42,971 nucleotides of DNA from an uncultured Pelagibacteraceae bacterium (GCA_902584915.1 CACIBQ010000005.1:1-42971), one strand, 5' to 3'. Positions 8,801 through 17,383 are shown, counted from the stretch's first letter. Numbers and translations are program-made. Notes: generated by a model from the letters alone, not told the origin.

Positions 8801-9855
8801 GCTTTTCCTCTGTAATCCTTTATATGCTTTGGAATACGTTTATTTTTTCCAAACATGTAATGATTGTCCATTTTTTCTCTATATTTGCTGGCAGGAACTG
8901 TTAGTCCGACTGCTTCGGCAACTTCTCTTATTAACATTGGGTTTGCTCCGCAGCATACACCTAAATAATTTATTCCTAAATCATAAGCTTCCTTTGCAAA
9001 TTGTCCAATTTCATATCTGCTACACTGCATCGGATCTAAGGCTGTGGGAAAAGTAGTTTCATGAGGAGTAGGACAACTGCATCCATTTTTATCCGGTAAA
9101 TTAAAAAAAGTAGGATGAGCTTTGGTTGTTCTATAAGTAATGGGCAATCCCGCTACATGGCATTTTAAGGATTTTCTAATCTCTTTAAGATAAGGAAGCA
9201 TTGTATTAGGCCCTCTATGACAATTCATTCCTACTACATCACCTCCCTGTTGCTCTAATTCTTTACAGGTATCAAGTATAGAAATTCCATCTCTCATGAT
9301 ATTTTGTCCATAAGGAGCTATTGTAATAACAGATGGAAGTCCACTTTCTTTCATTACTTTTAAAGCTGTATATGCTTCCTCAGCATAATAAAAAGTCTCA
9401 CCAATTAAAATATCCGCTCCTTCGTCTACTGCCCAACCAACCATTTCTCTAAACATTTTTTCAACTTCCAGCTGGGAATTTTTATCATCTTGATTCCAAA
9501 TATTTGAATTTGAAATATTTCCAGCCATTAAGTTTTTTTTTTTACCTATATGATTTGTTGCGACTTTTTTTGCAATTTTTAGTGCTGCTCTATTTAATGG
9601 TTCGAGTAATTCTTCTTTTCCAATTACTCTCATTTTTTCTCTATGGCCGTTGTAAGTAAAAGCTTGTACAATATCTGAACCTGCGTGTTGAAATTCTTTA
9701 TGTAAGTTTTCTAGTATTTCTGGATGATCCAATGATACCATTGGTACAAATTCACCAGACGCCATGTAGCCTCTTTTCTCTATTTCAAATAAAAAACCTT
9801 CGGCACAAATAACTGGTCCTTTATCTAATCTTTCTTTTAAACTTTCTTTACTCAT
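8797..9855 (-). CDS. bmt: betaine-homocysteine S-methyltransferase
   Basis: This zinc enzyme transfers a methyl group from glycine betaine, or a related donor, to homocysteine, giving methionine and dimethylglycine. The 352 residues form the homocysteine-methyltransferase TIM barrel. The three zinc-ligand cysteines are visible: Cys212 in GMNCHRG and Cys301-Cys302 in GVCCGANP. The N-terminal segment GPVICAEGFLFEIEKRGY is close to the barrel start of BHMT-like enzymes. It has one of the few strong ribosome binding sites in the window (AAAGGAGGAG, about 4 bases before ATG). Its leader holds a SAM-II and a SAM-V riboswitch, as expected for a gene repressed when S-adenosylmethionine is plentiful. 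A dimethylsulfoniopropionate or other methyl donor cannot be excluded. Confidence 0.93.
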   Translation of the reverse strand: MSKESLKERLDKGPVICAEGFLFEIEKRGYMASGEFVPMVSLDHPEILENLHKEFQHAGSDIVQAFTYNGHREKMRVIGKEELLEPLNRAALKIAKKVATNHIGKKKNLMAGNISNSNIWNQDDKNSQLEVEKMFREMVGWAVDEGADILIGETFYYAEEAYTALKVMKESGLPSVITIAPYGQNIMRDGISILDTCKELEQQGGDVVGMNCHRGPNTMLPYLKEIRKSLKCHVAGLPITYRTTKAHPTFFNLPDKNGCSCPTPHETTFPTALDPMQCSRYEIGQFAKEAYDLGINYLGVCCGANPMLIREVAEAVGLTVPASKYREKMDNHYMFGKNKRIPKHIKDYRGKA

Positions 9856-9893
9856 TTTCTCCTCCTTTTCAAATAAGAGGAGAAGAAGCTCAT
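9852..9893 (-). other. candidate 13-codon leader reading frame overlapping the bmt start
   Basis: An ATG at 9893-9891 opens a 13-codon frame (MSFFSSYLKRRRK) whose TGA stop at 9854-9852 overlaps the bmt ATG at 9855-9853. The frame stays open upstream through TTG at 9911 and ATA/ATC at 9920/9923. The last two lie 7 to 10 bases after the AAGGAG of the SAM-V element. If translated, it would couple translation to bmt and pass ribosomes through the anti-Shine-Dalgarno segment. No good Shine-Dalgarno precedes the ATG, so translation is speculative. Confidence 0.2.
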
Positions 9894-9935
9894 ATATATA
9901 AATGAGGGCAAATAAAGTATGATGCCTCTTCTCCT
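9856..9935 (-). promoter_or_regulatory. SAM-V expression platform: competing helices around the bmt ribosome binding site
   Basis: Two helices that exclude each other can be drawn. In the ON form AGGAGAAGAGGC (9935-9924) pairs with GCTTCTTCTCCT (9889-9878), 12 pairs with one G-U. In the OFF form TTCTCCTCTT (9884-9875) pairs with AGGAGGAGAA (9866-9857), 10 pairs with one G-U. The OFF helix buries the Shine-Dalgarno sequence of bmt. The first strand overlaps the AAGG that SAM-V would use in its ligand-bound pseudoknot. Ligand binding would therefore free the anti-Shine-Dalgarno strand and shut translation. The pairings are read from sequence; the mechanism is inference. Confidence 0.6.
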
Positions 9936-9970
9936 TTTTAGTGCTTTAGCAAAATGCAAGGTGCACAATA
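9931..9970 (-). ncRNA. SAM-V riboswitch aptamer
   Basis: The transcript segment contains CACCTTGCATTTTGCTAAAGC followed by AAAAAGGAG, the core I know for SAM-V riboswitches of marine alphaproteobacteria. A pseudoknot can be drawn: GTGC (9966-9963) with GCAC (9944-9941), and CCTT (9961-9958) with AAGG (9936-9933). It shares the GCTAAA element with SAM-II just upstream, as expected because the two classes have similar binding cores. Unusually, the AAGGAG is about 75 bases from the bmt ATG rather than serving as its ribosome binding site. Confidence 0.85.
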
Positions 9971-10002
9971 TGGTCAAATCACCCGGTTTTTTTTATTTTG
10001 AT

Positions 10003-10031
10003 AAAAAAAAACCACCTACTAACGCGGTGGT
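10003..10031 (-). terminator. intrinsic terminator between SAM-II and SAM-V
   Basis: ACCACC (10031-10026) pairs perfectly with GGTGGT (10016-10011) around a 9-base loop and is followed by eight T residues (10010-10003). It begins 8 bases after the SAM-II element, so SAM binding would act on transcription before RNA polymerase reaches SAM-V. The GC-rich stem stands out in this AT-rich DNA. Confidence 0.85.
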
Positions 10032-10038
10032 CGATTTT

Positions 10039-10088
10039 CGCTTTAGCAGGTTTTATATAGCGCCTGCAATTTGATATAAATCAGCGCT
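10039..10088 (-). ncRNA. SAM-II riboswitch aptamer
   Basis: The sequence fits the SAM-II consensus (GCGCTGATTTA, then ATTGCAGGCGCT, then CCTGCTAAAGCG). The H-type pseudoknot is complete: stem 1 is AGCGC (10088-10084) with GCGCT (10063-10059), and stem 2 is GCAGG (10067-10063) with CCTGC (10050-10046). These share G10063, so one end pair gives way. The A-rich third loop and the TAAAG after stem 2 are also present. It is the first control element of the bmt leader, directly followed by a terminator, and sits immediately after a promoter candidate whose start would coincide with its 5' end. Confidence 0.92.
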
Positions 10089-10116
10089 TGTTATTAAAGT
10101 ATCACAATATTAAATA
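10088..10116 (+). promoter_or_regulatory. candidate divergent promoter for the thioredoxin-domain gene
   Basis: TTGTTA at 10088-10093 and TAAATA at 10111-10116 are spaced by 17 bases on the plus strand and would serve the gene starting at 10136. They interleave with the bmt promoter on the other strand. The -10 match is weak and could be chance in AT-rich DNA. Confidence 0.25.
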
Positions 10117-10123
10117 CTTTCAA
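10096..10123 (-). promoter_or_regulatory. candidate promoter for the bmt leader
   Basis: A -35 TTGAAA (10123-10118) and a -10 TACTTT (10101-10096) are separated by 16 bases. Transcription would start near 10089, exactly at the 5' end of the SAM-II pseudoknot. That independent agreement makes it more credible than a motif match alone. It lies between the SAM-II element and the divergent gene starting at 10136. Confidence 0.5.
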
Positions 10124-10135
10124 TTAATTAAATTT

Positions 10136-12073
10136 ATGGAAAATCAATTAAAAAATGAACTTAGTCCTTATCTTAAACAGCATAAAGATAACCCTGTTAG
10201 CTGGCTTCCATGGAAAAAGGAAAGTTTAGAAAAAGCAAAAAGTGAAAAAAAACCAATATTTCTAAGTGTTGGATATGCAAGTTGTCATTGGTGTCATGTA
10301 ATGGCTCACGAAAGTTTTGAAGATATAGAAACGGCTAAAATAATGAATGAAAAATTCATAAATATAAAAGTCGATAGAGAAGAAAGACCTGACCTTGATT
10401 TTATATTTCAAAAAAGTTTAGCTATATTAACAGGCGCACAAGGTGGTTGGCCACTTTCAATGTTCTTGGATGAAAATGCTGTTCCATTTACAGGTGGAAC
10501 TTATTTCCCACCAAAGGAATTACATGGAAGACCTAGTTTTACAAATATTTTAGAAAATGTCTCAAAAGTATACCAAGAAAATAGAAGTAAGATTCTAAAT
10601 CAAGCAGATCAAATGAAAATGGTTTTTAAAGAACTTAATAAAAAAAATGCTGTTCTAAAACAAGACTTAGAACCCTATGTAGAAAAAATAATAAATTATG
10701 CAGATGATGTTAATGGTGGCTTTAAAGGGGCACCTAAATTTCCACAGTTTTATATTTTTGATACAATTTTACATTTTTTCAAAAAAATAAAAAATAAAAA
10801 ATATTTAGCAGTTGTTGAAAAATTACTTTTGAGCATTTCGTCTAGAGGAATATATGATCATTTAGAAGGTGGAATATCAAGATACACTGTTGATGAAAAA
10901 TGGATTATCCCTCATTTTGAAAAAATGCTTTACGATAACATCCAATATGTGAATTTGTTAAATAATTACCTTAATCAAAAAGAGAATAACTATTTAAAAA
11001 ATAAATTGAAGCAAACAATTAATTTTATTAATTCTGAGTTTGTTACAAAAAATAATTTACTTGGATCTGCCTATGATGCTGATAGTGATGGTATTGAAGG
11101 AAAATATTATATTTGGACATATAAAGAATTAAATGAGCTATTGGGAAATAACTTAGAATTATTTAAAAAAAAATATCAAATATCTGAACAAGGAAATTTC
11201 GAAGGATCAAATATTTTAGTTGAGAATTTAGATATAAATTATAGTGACGATAACATTCTTAAACTTGAAAAAAAACTCTTAGAAAATAGAAAAAAAAGAA
11301 ACAAGCCATTTTTTGATGATAAATCACAAACTGATCTTAATTCTTTTTGGACATATGTTACTTTTTATTCATCAATACTATTAGACGATGAGAATTTATA
11401 TAAAGACTGTTATAAAAAATTTAATAATCTCTCTCAATTATATGAAAATAAAATCTTTCATTGTTACGATGGCAACAGAGAAATAGATGTTTTCTTAGAA
11501 GATTACGTTTATTTTTGTTTATTATTATTAACTATTTATGAATTTAAAAATGACAAATCATCATTAAAAAAATGCGAAAGTTTGATGAATGAAGCATGGA
11601 ATAATTTTTTCAATATAAATGAAAATGTCCTGCAAAAAAATAAGATTCGATTTAACGATCTTTTTGTAGAACCTATTGACCTAAATGACAACAATATACC
11701 AAACGGAAATAGTATTTATTTATTTATTTGCAATAAATTATTTAATATTTCAGGAGATAAAAAATGGAATGAAAAAATAAATACATTATCTAAATCTTTT
11801 CATTCGCATATAAATACTAATTTTTCTCAAATGTTTAGCTACATTAAAATTTTAGATATTTGCGAGGAAAATATTACTATTACAGTTAATTCAAAAAACC
11901 CTGAAACTACTAATAAAATCAAAAAATTAGCCGTTAAAAATTTTATAGATAAAGCTACAATTATATATAAAGAGGATGGTATCGAAGATTATTTTATAAT
12001 TTGTAAAAAACAAACATGCTCACATAAATTAAAAAACTTAGATGAACTAGAAAATTATTTAAAAAATTTATAG
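10136..12073 (+). CDS. thioredoxin-domain protein of the YyaL / DUF255 family
   Basis: From the ATG at 10136 the protein has 645 residues and starts MENQLKNELSPYLKQHKDNP, the conserved opening of the YyaL/spermatogenesis-associated 20 family. A thioredoxin-like domain follows with Cys50-His-Trp-Cys53 in ASCHWCHVMAHESF. The GGWPLSMFLDENAVPFTGGTY and SRGIYDHLEGGISRYTVDE segments, quoted in part as GGWPLSMFL and DHLEGGISRY, come next. The rest resembles an (alpha/alpha)6 glycosidase-like fold. An in-frame TTG at 10088 would add 16 residues, but it lies on the bmt promoter and lacks family similarity, so I chose the ATG. The biochemical role of this family is not settled; a redox or carbohydrate-related role is possible. 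Confidence 0.85.
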   Translation: MENQLKNELSPYLKQHKDNPVSWLPWKKESLEKAKSEKKPIFLSVGYASCHWCHVMAHESFEDIETAKIMNEKFINIKVDREERPDLDFIFQKSLAILTGAQGGWPLSMFLDENAVPFTGGTYFPPKELHGRPSFTNILENVSKVYQENRSKILNQADQMKMVFKELNKKNAVLKQDLEPYVEKIINYADDVNGGFKGAPKFPQFYIFDTILHFFKKIKNKKYLAVVEKLLLSISSRGIYDHLEGGISRYTVDEKWIIPHFEKMLYDNIQYVNLLNNYLNQKENNYLKNKLKQTINFINSEFVTKNNLLGSAYDADSDGIEGKYYIWTYKELNELLGNNLELFKKKYQISEQGNFEGSNILVENLDINYSDDNILKLEKKLLENRKKRNKPFFDDKSQTDLNSFWTYVTFYSSILLDDENLYKDCYKKFNNLSQLYENKIFHCYDGNREIDVFLEDYVYFCLLLLTIYEFKNDKSSLKKCESLMNEAWNNFFNINENVLQKNKIRFNDLFVEPIDLNDNNIPNGNSIYLFICNKLFNISGDKKWNEKINTLSKSFHSHINTNFSQMFSYIKILDICEENITITVNSKNPETTNKIKKLAVKNFIDKATIIYKEDGIEDYFIICKKQTCSHKLKNLDELENYLKNL

Positions 12074-12113
12074 TGTTGCAATAAACTTAAAAAGTACTCA
12101 AGAAAAGGATAAA

Positions 12114-12992
12114 ATGTTTAAAAATCTTTCTAATCAACAAAAAGGTTCATATATGGCTTTTGTAGCAGTTATGTTTATTACTCCAGACTCATTATTAATA
12201 AGACTGTCTAATATAGAAACTTGGGGAATGTTATTTTACAGAGGGGCTATACCTTTTGTGGTAGTTTTAATTGGACTATTATTTTTTTATAAAAATAATT
12301 TTTTAAAAGCATTATTAGGTATAGGCATTCCAGGAATATTTTATATAGTAAGCTTCGCTACTTGCAATATTACATTCTTATTATCTATACAAAATACTAA
12401 CGTTGCTAATACTTTGGTAATGATTGCTTTAGCCCCTATGCTTTCAGCTATATTAGGAGCAATATTTTTAAAGGAATCAACAGATAAAAAAACCTGGCTA
12501 GCTATAATTGTAACATTTACCGCATGTGTATACATTTTTCATGACTCGCTTAAATTAGGTAATTTTTATGGAGATTTGCTAGGCTTTGCTACAGCATTTG
12601 GATTAGCTTGTAACGCAACACTAGCTAGATATGCAAAGAATAAAGATCTAGTACCTTCGGCTGTAATAGGAAAGTTGTGTGTGGCAATCTTTGCTTTCTT
12701 TTTTGTTGAAAATTTTGAATTATTAGGAAATGATTTAATTTATGTTCCTTTAATGTGTGTAATGTGTGTTGCTATACCTTTTGTTTTAGTAACTATTGCG
12801 CCAAGATTTATTACCGGAGCTGAGGTAAATTTATTTTTTTTATTAGAGACAATACTTGGGCCTATTTGGGTATGGATGATAATTAAAGAGCAACCTTCAC
12901 CGGAAACTATCTTGGGGGGAATTGTTATTATTATAACAATCGCAATTCACTCTTTCCTGGCCATTAAAAAAACACAATTAAAATCTACGTAG
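12114..12992 (+). CDS. DMT superfamily permease with EamA domains
   Basis: The 292-residue protein has about ten hydrophobic helices in two repeated halves of five, as in drug/metabolite transporters with two EamA domains. The segment AIFLKESTDKKTWLAIIVTFTACVYI, quoted here in part as FLKESTDKKTWLAI, matches the conserved end of the first EamA repeat, and the IKEQPSPETILGG segment matches the same position in the second. It sits 40 bases after the thioredoxin-domain gene and 20 bases before an MFS permease on the same strand. A fair ribosome site, AAAAGGA, precedes the ATG. The substrate is unknown. Confidence 0.85.
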   Translation: MFKNLSNQQKGSYMAFVAVMFITPDSLLIRLSNIETWGMLFYRGAIPFVVVLIGLLFFYKNNFLKALLGIGIPGIFYIVSFATCNITFLLSIQNTNVANTLVMIALAPMLSAILGAIFLKESTDKKTWLAIIVTFTACVYIFHDSLKLGNFYGDLLGFATAFGLACNATLARYAKNKDLVPSAVIGKLCVAIFAFFFVENFELLGNDLIYVPLMCVMCVAIPFVLVTIAPRFITGAEVNLFFLLETILGPIWVWMIIKEQPSPETILGGIVIIITIAIHSFLAIKKTQLKST

Positions 12993-13012
12993 CGTCCAAA
13001 ATAAATTTTTAA

Positions 13013-14329
13013 ATGCAAAAAGAAGTAAAAAAATCGTGGGCACTGTTTCTTGGAATAGGAATTATGATGATAGCTCATGGTCTTCAAATGCAGATTATGG
13101 GTATTAGATCTGTTTTGGAAAATTTTAGTATTCTAACAACAGGAATTATTATGTCAGGATATTTTGTTGGATACTTTATAGGCTCTAAAACGACACCAAA
13201 CTTAGTTCAAAAGGTAGGACATATAAGAGTATTTGCTGCTTTCGCATCACTTGCATCACTCAGTGCTTTAGTTGCTGTTGCATATATAAATCCATTTATG
13301 TGGATTATAAGCAGATTTATCACTGGTATCAGTATAGTTAGTTGTTTCGTAGTTGCAGAGAGTTGGTTAAATGATAGAGCAACAAATAAAAATAGAGGCC
13401 AGCTTTTATCTACCTACATGATAGTAATGTTTTTTGGATTAGCTATTGGTATGCTTTTATTGAATGTTAGCGAACCTAAAGCATATGAACCATTTATTTT
13501 AGTTTCAATTTTATTATCATTAGCATTAGTTCCAATTCTTTTAACAAAAAGACCTGCTCCAAAATTTAAAAAAATTGGAACTATAAGTATTAAGGAATTG
13601 TATGATATTTCTCCATTAGGAACTTTAAGTTCTTTTGCAACAGGATTAATACACGCTGCATTCTTTTCTCTTATTTCAGTATATGCTACTAAAGCTAATT
13701 TTACCCTTTTAGAAACTTCAATACTTTTATTTATTTCTACAATTGCTGGAGCATTCGGCCAAGGTCCAATTGGATATTTTTCAGATATATATGACAGAAG
13801 AAAAGTCATAGTTATTACTACATTTGCTAGCGCAGCTTTAGCTTTCTTTTCAATATTATCATCTAATGATCCAATAGAAAATATTTATTGGATGAATGAG
13901 TTTGATTTTAAAAAAATTATATTTTTCTTATTTGTAGGCCTTTATACATCTTTATGTTTACCGTTATTTTCTCTCAACCTTGCTCATACAAATGATTATG
14001 TTCCAAAAGAAAAATTTGTTGCAGCGGGTGGTGGACTTCAATTAATTTTTGGCATAGGGGCAATAAGCGGTCCAATTATTTGTTCTTTATTTATAGAATG
14101 GTTCGGACTTAATGGTTTTTTTATTTTTTTAATAATTGCTCATATATTTATTGGAGTTTTTGGCTTGTATAGAATGAAAGTTAGAGAGACTGTTGAAAAT
14201 CCAGACTCGTCATTTACTCCAGTACCAGCAACAATTACTCCAGCTGGTTTAGAATTAGACCCTGATACACCCGAAACTTTTGATAACAATCAAACTCAAC
14301 AAAACTCTGATATAAAAAATTCTATCTAA
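13013..14329 (+). CDS. major facilitator superfamily permease
   Basis: This 438-residue inner-membrane protein has about twelve helices. The MFS loop 2-3 motif is degenerate, but after helix 8 the segment GYFSDIYDRRKVIV is a clear G-x-x-x-D-x-x-x-R-R-K MFS signature. Its N-terminal half (MIAHGLQMQIMGIR, then GYFVGYFIGSK) resembles the YcaD-like group. The last 45 residues form a polar, proline- and threonine-rich cytoplasmic tail. The 3' end overlaps the small DUF465-like gene on the minus strand by 8 bases. The substrate cannot be inferred. Confidence 0.85.
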   Translation: MQKEVKKSWALFLGIGIMMIAHGLQMQIMGIRSVLENFSILTTGIIMSGYFVGYFIGSKTTPNLVQKVGHIRVFAAFASLASLSALVAVAYINPFMWIISRFITGISIVSCFVVAESWLNDRATNKNRGQLLSTYMIVMFFGLAIGMLLLNVSEPKAYEPFILVSILLSLALVPILLTKRPAPKFKKIGTISIKELYDISPLGTLSSFATGLIHAAFFSLISVYATKANFTLLETSILLFISTIAGAFGQGPIGYFSDIYDRRKVIVITTFASAALAFFSILSSNDPIENIYWMNEFDFKKIIFFLFVGLYTSLCLPLFSLNLAHTNDYVPKEKFVAAGGGLQLIFGIGAISGPIICSLFIEWFGLNGFFIFLIIAHIFIGVFGLYRMKVRETVENPDSSFTPVPATITPAGLELDPDTPETFDNNQTQQNSDIKNSI

Positions 14330-14489
14330 GAAAATTAATTCTATCTTTTATAAATAATTTTTCTTTCTTCAACATTCTAAGCTCAGTCCATGAAGAAGAT
14401 GCTCTATCGTTTAATCTTGTTTTTATGAGTTTTTTTATTTCAGTCTCTATTTTTTTGTGTTTTTTAATTAATTTCTTTAATTTTGACAC
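14322..14489 (-). CDS. DUF465 (YdcH-like) small helical protein
   Basis: The stretch between the MFS gene and aceE encodes a 55-residue protein on the minus strand from a GTG start at 14489. It reads MSKLKKLIKKHKKIETEIKK, continues through SSSWTELRMLKKEKLFIKD and ends at TAG 14324-14322. The pattern of K-H-x-x-I-E-x-E-I-K-x-L followed by L-x-x-L-K-K-E-K-L-x-I-K-D-x-I is the signature of the DUF465/YdcH family, short antiparallel coiled coils common in proteobacteria with no established function. An in-frame stop at 14501-14499 limits the start to GTG or an ATT just upstream. The last 8 bases overlap the convergent MFS gene. The non-ATG start and small size explain why it is easily missed. Confidence 0.75.
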   Translation of the reverse strand: MSKLKKLIKKHKKIETEIKKLIKTRLNDRASSSWTELRMLKKEKLFIKDRINFLR

Positions 14490-14589
14490 AACAGTAATTT
14501 ATCATAATTAAAATAAAATTGTAAAAAATTAATTTATAATTTTTAATTCTTAATCTTAATGAAAATGCTATAAATACATTAAATTTTTT

Positions 14590-17244
14590 ATGAGCACTGA
14601 GAATATTGTTAATAAAATTAATAAATTAGACGCGCAAGAGTTGAATGAATGGATTGAGTCGCTTGATTCGGTAATTCAAAATCATGGTAGAGAAGCTGCA
14701 AAAATAATTTTAGAGTCTTTAGAAAAAAGAGCTAAAGAACTAAGAGTAGTATATTCATCTCTACCCTATTCTCCCTATAGAAATACAATCTCTCAATTTG
14801 ATCAAGGTATTTATCCAGGTGATCTTGAAATTGAGGAAAAAATTACTGCAATTCTAAGATGGAATGCTTTGGTTATGGTTATGAAAGCTAACCAGAATTA
14901 CGGTGGATTAGGAGGTCATATTGCAAGCTACGCATCATGTGCGGAAATATTTGAAACAGGGTTTAACCACTTCTTTAAAGGTGGAAAGGACGGAGATTTA
15001 ATTTTCTATCAATCACAATGTGCGACTGGCGTTTATGCAAGAGCATTTCTTGAGGGAAGATTGTCACTAAATCAATTAAATAATTATAGAATGGAAACTA
15101 AAGAGCAAGGATTGTCCTCTTATTGTCATCCATATTTAATGAAAGATTTCTGGTGTTTTACCACAGCTTCGATGGGTATTGGTTTAGTAAATGCTATCTA
15201 TCAAGCAAGATTTATAAAATATTTAAAAAATAGAAATCTTATTAAAACTGAAAAATATGTCTGGGGTATTTTTGGTGATGGAGAAATGGATGAACCCGAA
15301 AGTTTAGCTGGACTATCTATAGCCTCTAGAGAAAATCTTGATAATTTGACTTTTATAATCAACTGTAACCTTCAGCGATTGGATGGACCTGTAAGAGGAA
15401 ATGGACAAATTATTCAAGAATTAGAAACATTGTTCAAAGCGGCGGGGTGGAATGTAATAAAAGTACTATGGGGTTCTGAATGGGATAAAATATTTAGAGA
15501 AGATAAAAATAATTTATTGTTAAAAAAGTTTGCTGAAACAGTAGATGGAAAATATCAAACTCTCGGAGCTAGAGATGGAGCATATAACTTAAAAAATTTC
15601 TTTGCTGAAGATCCTGAAATTTTAAAACTTGTATCATCGATGAGTGATGTAGAAATAGAAAGCTTAAAAAGAGGAGGTCATGACTTTAAAAAATTATATT
15701 CAGCTTTTGATGCTGCAAAAAAAACTATTGGAAAACCAACAGTGATACTAGCAAAAACTAAAAAAGGATATGGTATGGGGAAAGCTGGTGAATCAAAAAT
15801 GACTAACCACCAACAGAAATCGCTTAATATCGATGCACTTAAAGAATTTAGAGATAGATTAGAATTAGATATCTCAGATAATCAATTGGAAAAGTTAGAT
15901 TTTTATAAACCTGAAAAAAATTCTAAAGAATTAAATTATTTGAGAAAAAAAAGAGAAAATTTAGGCGGATTTATACCGCAAAGAAAATATGAAAAAATTT
16001 CTATAAAAATACCTGATTTAAAAAATCACTCAAAATTCTTATTTGAAAAAAGTGATAGAGAATATTCAACTACAACAGGGCTAATAAGAAGTTTAAGTGC
16101 AATGTTAAAAGATAAAGAATTGGGCCCAAAAATTGTTCCAATTGTTGCTGATGAAGCTAGGACTTTTGGAATGGCAAATTTATTTAATCAAATAGGAATA
16201 TATTCTCCCCAAGGTCAACTTTATGAACCTGAAGACTCAAACTCTTTGCTAAGTTACAAAGAATCAAAATCTGGACAATTATTAGAAGAAGGTATCAATG
16301 AAGCAGGCGCCATATCTTCATGGCTTGCGGCCGCAACTTCTTACAGCAGTCATAATTTACCGATGATTCCTTTTTACATTTTCTACTCAATGTTTGGGTT
16401 TCAAAGAATAGGAGATTTAATTTGGGCAGCTGCCGATCAAATGCCTCGAGGTTTTTTAATTGGTGCGACTTCTGGAAGAACATCGCTTGCTGGTGAAGGA
16501 CTTCAACATCAAGATGGTCAAAGTCAAATTTTTGCAGCAACTATCCCAAATTTAAAATCTTATGATCCTTGTTTTGCAAATGAACTAGCAATTATTTTTG
16601 ATGAAGGAATGAGAAGAATGATGACCGAATGCAGAGATGAGTTTTATTATTTAACAGTGACAAATGAAAAATATTCGCATCCAGCAATAAATTTAGATAA
16701 AAAAGAAGGAATAATTAAAGGTGGTTATCTCTTTAAAGATAATACTATTGATGGACTAAATGTTAATTTATTGGGCTCAGGTACAATATTTAGAGAGTGC
16801 ATTGCTGCATCAGAAATATTAAAAAATGAATATAATATTGGTGCCAGACTTTATAGTATCACAAGTTACTCAGAATTAGAGAAAGAAGCTAGATCAATAA
16901 AAAGAAAAAATATGCTTGATCCATCAAATAAAAAGCAAAGTTACATGGAAAACTTAATAGACAATAAAGATCCAATTATTGCTACATCTGATTATGTTAG
17001 AGCTTATTCACAACTTATTTCTAGTTATTTAAAAAATAAATTTACAGCATTAGGTACGGATGGTTTTGGAAGAAGTGATACTAGAGTAAATTTAAGAGAT
17101 TTCTTTGAAGTAGATAGTCCACACATAGTTTTAAGTACTATATATTCTTTATATGAAGAGGGAAAAGTTTCAGTAGAAATGGTAAAAAAAGTAATTAAGA
17201 AATATAATTTCAAAACAAATAGCGATGATCCTTGGAAAATATAA
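14590..17244 (+). CDS. aceE: pyruvate dehydrogenase E1 component, homodimeric type
   Basis: AceE decarboxylates pyruvate with thiamine diphosphate and passes the acetyl group to the lipoyl E2 component. The 884-residue length is close to the 887 of the Escherichia coli enzyme. The thiamine diphosphate motif GDGEMDEPE (about residues 232-240) is present. GYGMGKAGESKMTNHQQK corresponds to the mobile loop carrying the catalytic histidine, and the C-terminal TDGFGRSDTR motif follows. No aceF or lpd is adjacent, so the rest of the complex is encoded elsewhere. It is flanked by about 100 bases of AT-rich DNA upstream and 193 downstream. Confidence 0.96.
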   Translation: MSTENIVNKINKLDAQELNEWIESLDSVIQNHGREAAKIILESLEKRAKELRVVYSSLPYSPYRNTISQFDQGIYPGDLEIEEKITAILRWNALVMVMKANQNYGGLGGHIASYASCAEIFETGFNHFFKGGKDGDLIFYQSQCATGVYARAFLEGRLSLNQLNNYRMETKEQGLSSYCHPYLMKDFWCFTTASMGIGLVNAIYQARFIKYLKNRNLIKTEKYVWGIFGDGEMDEPESLAGLSIASRENLDNLTFIINCNLQRLDGPVRGNGQIIQELETLFKAAGWNVIKVLWGSEWDKIFREDKNNLLLKKFAETVDGKYQTLGARDGAYNLKNFFAEDPEILKLVSSMSDVEIESLKRGGHDFKKLYSAFDAAKKTIGKPTVILAKTKKGYGMGKAGESKMTNHQQKSLNIDALKEFRDRLELDISDNQLEKLDFYKPEKNSKELNYLRKKRENLGGFIPQRKYEKISIKIPDLKNHSKFLFEKSDREYSTTTGLIRSLSAMLKDKELGPKIVPIVADEARTFGMANLFNQIGIYSPQGQLYEPEDSNSLLSYKESKSGQLLEEGINEAGAISSWLAAATSYSSHNLPMIPFYIFYSMFGFQRIGDLIWAAADQMPRGFLIGATSGRTSLAGEGLQHQDGQSQIFAATIPNLKSYDPCFANELAIIFDEGMRRMMTECRDEFYYLTVTNEKYSHPAINLDKKEGIIKGGYLFKDNTIDGLNVNLLGSGTIFRECIAASEILKNEYNIGARLYSITSYSELEKEARSIKRKNMLDPSNKKQSYMENLIDNKDPIIATSDYVRAYSQLISSYLKNKFTALGTDGFGRSDTRVNLRDFFEVDSPHIVLSTIYSLYEEGKVSVEMVKKVIKKYNFKTNSDDPWKI

Positions 17245-17383
17245 TTAATTATTCCTTCAAAGGACTTTCCAAAAAATCAAAGATAATAGTAAATTAAGTA
17301 ATATTTATTATACTTAAGAAAATAACAAAAAACAATTTCTGGTTGAACCCATAATAATTGCTAAATAATTTTAAAACCTTTAC

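Noticed and set aside
10088-10135. TTG start that would extend the YyaL-like protein by 16 residues
   Set aside because: The extension lies on the opposite-strand bmt promoter, is not family-like, and the ATG at 10136 gives the conserved N-terminus.
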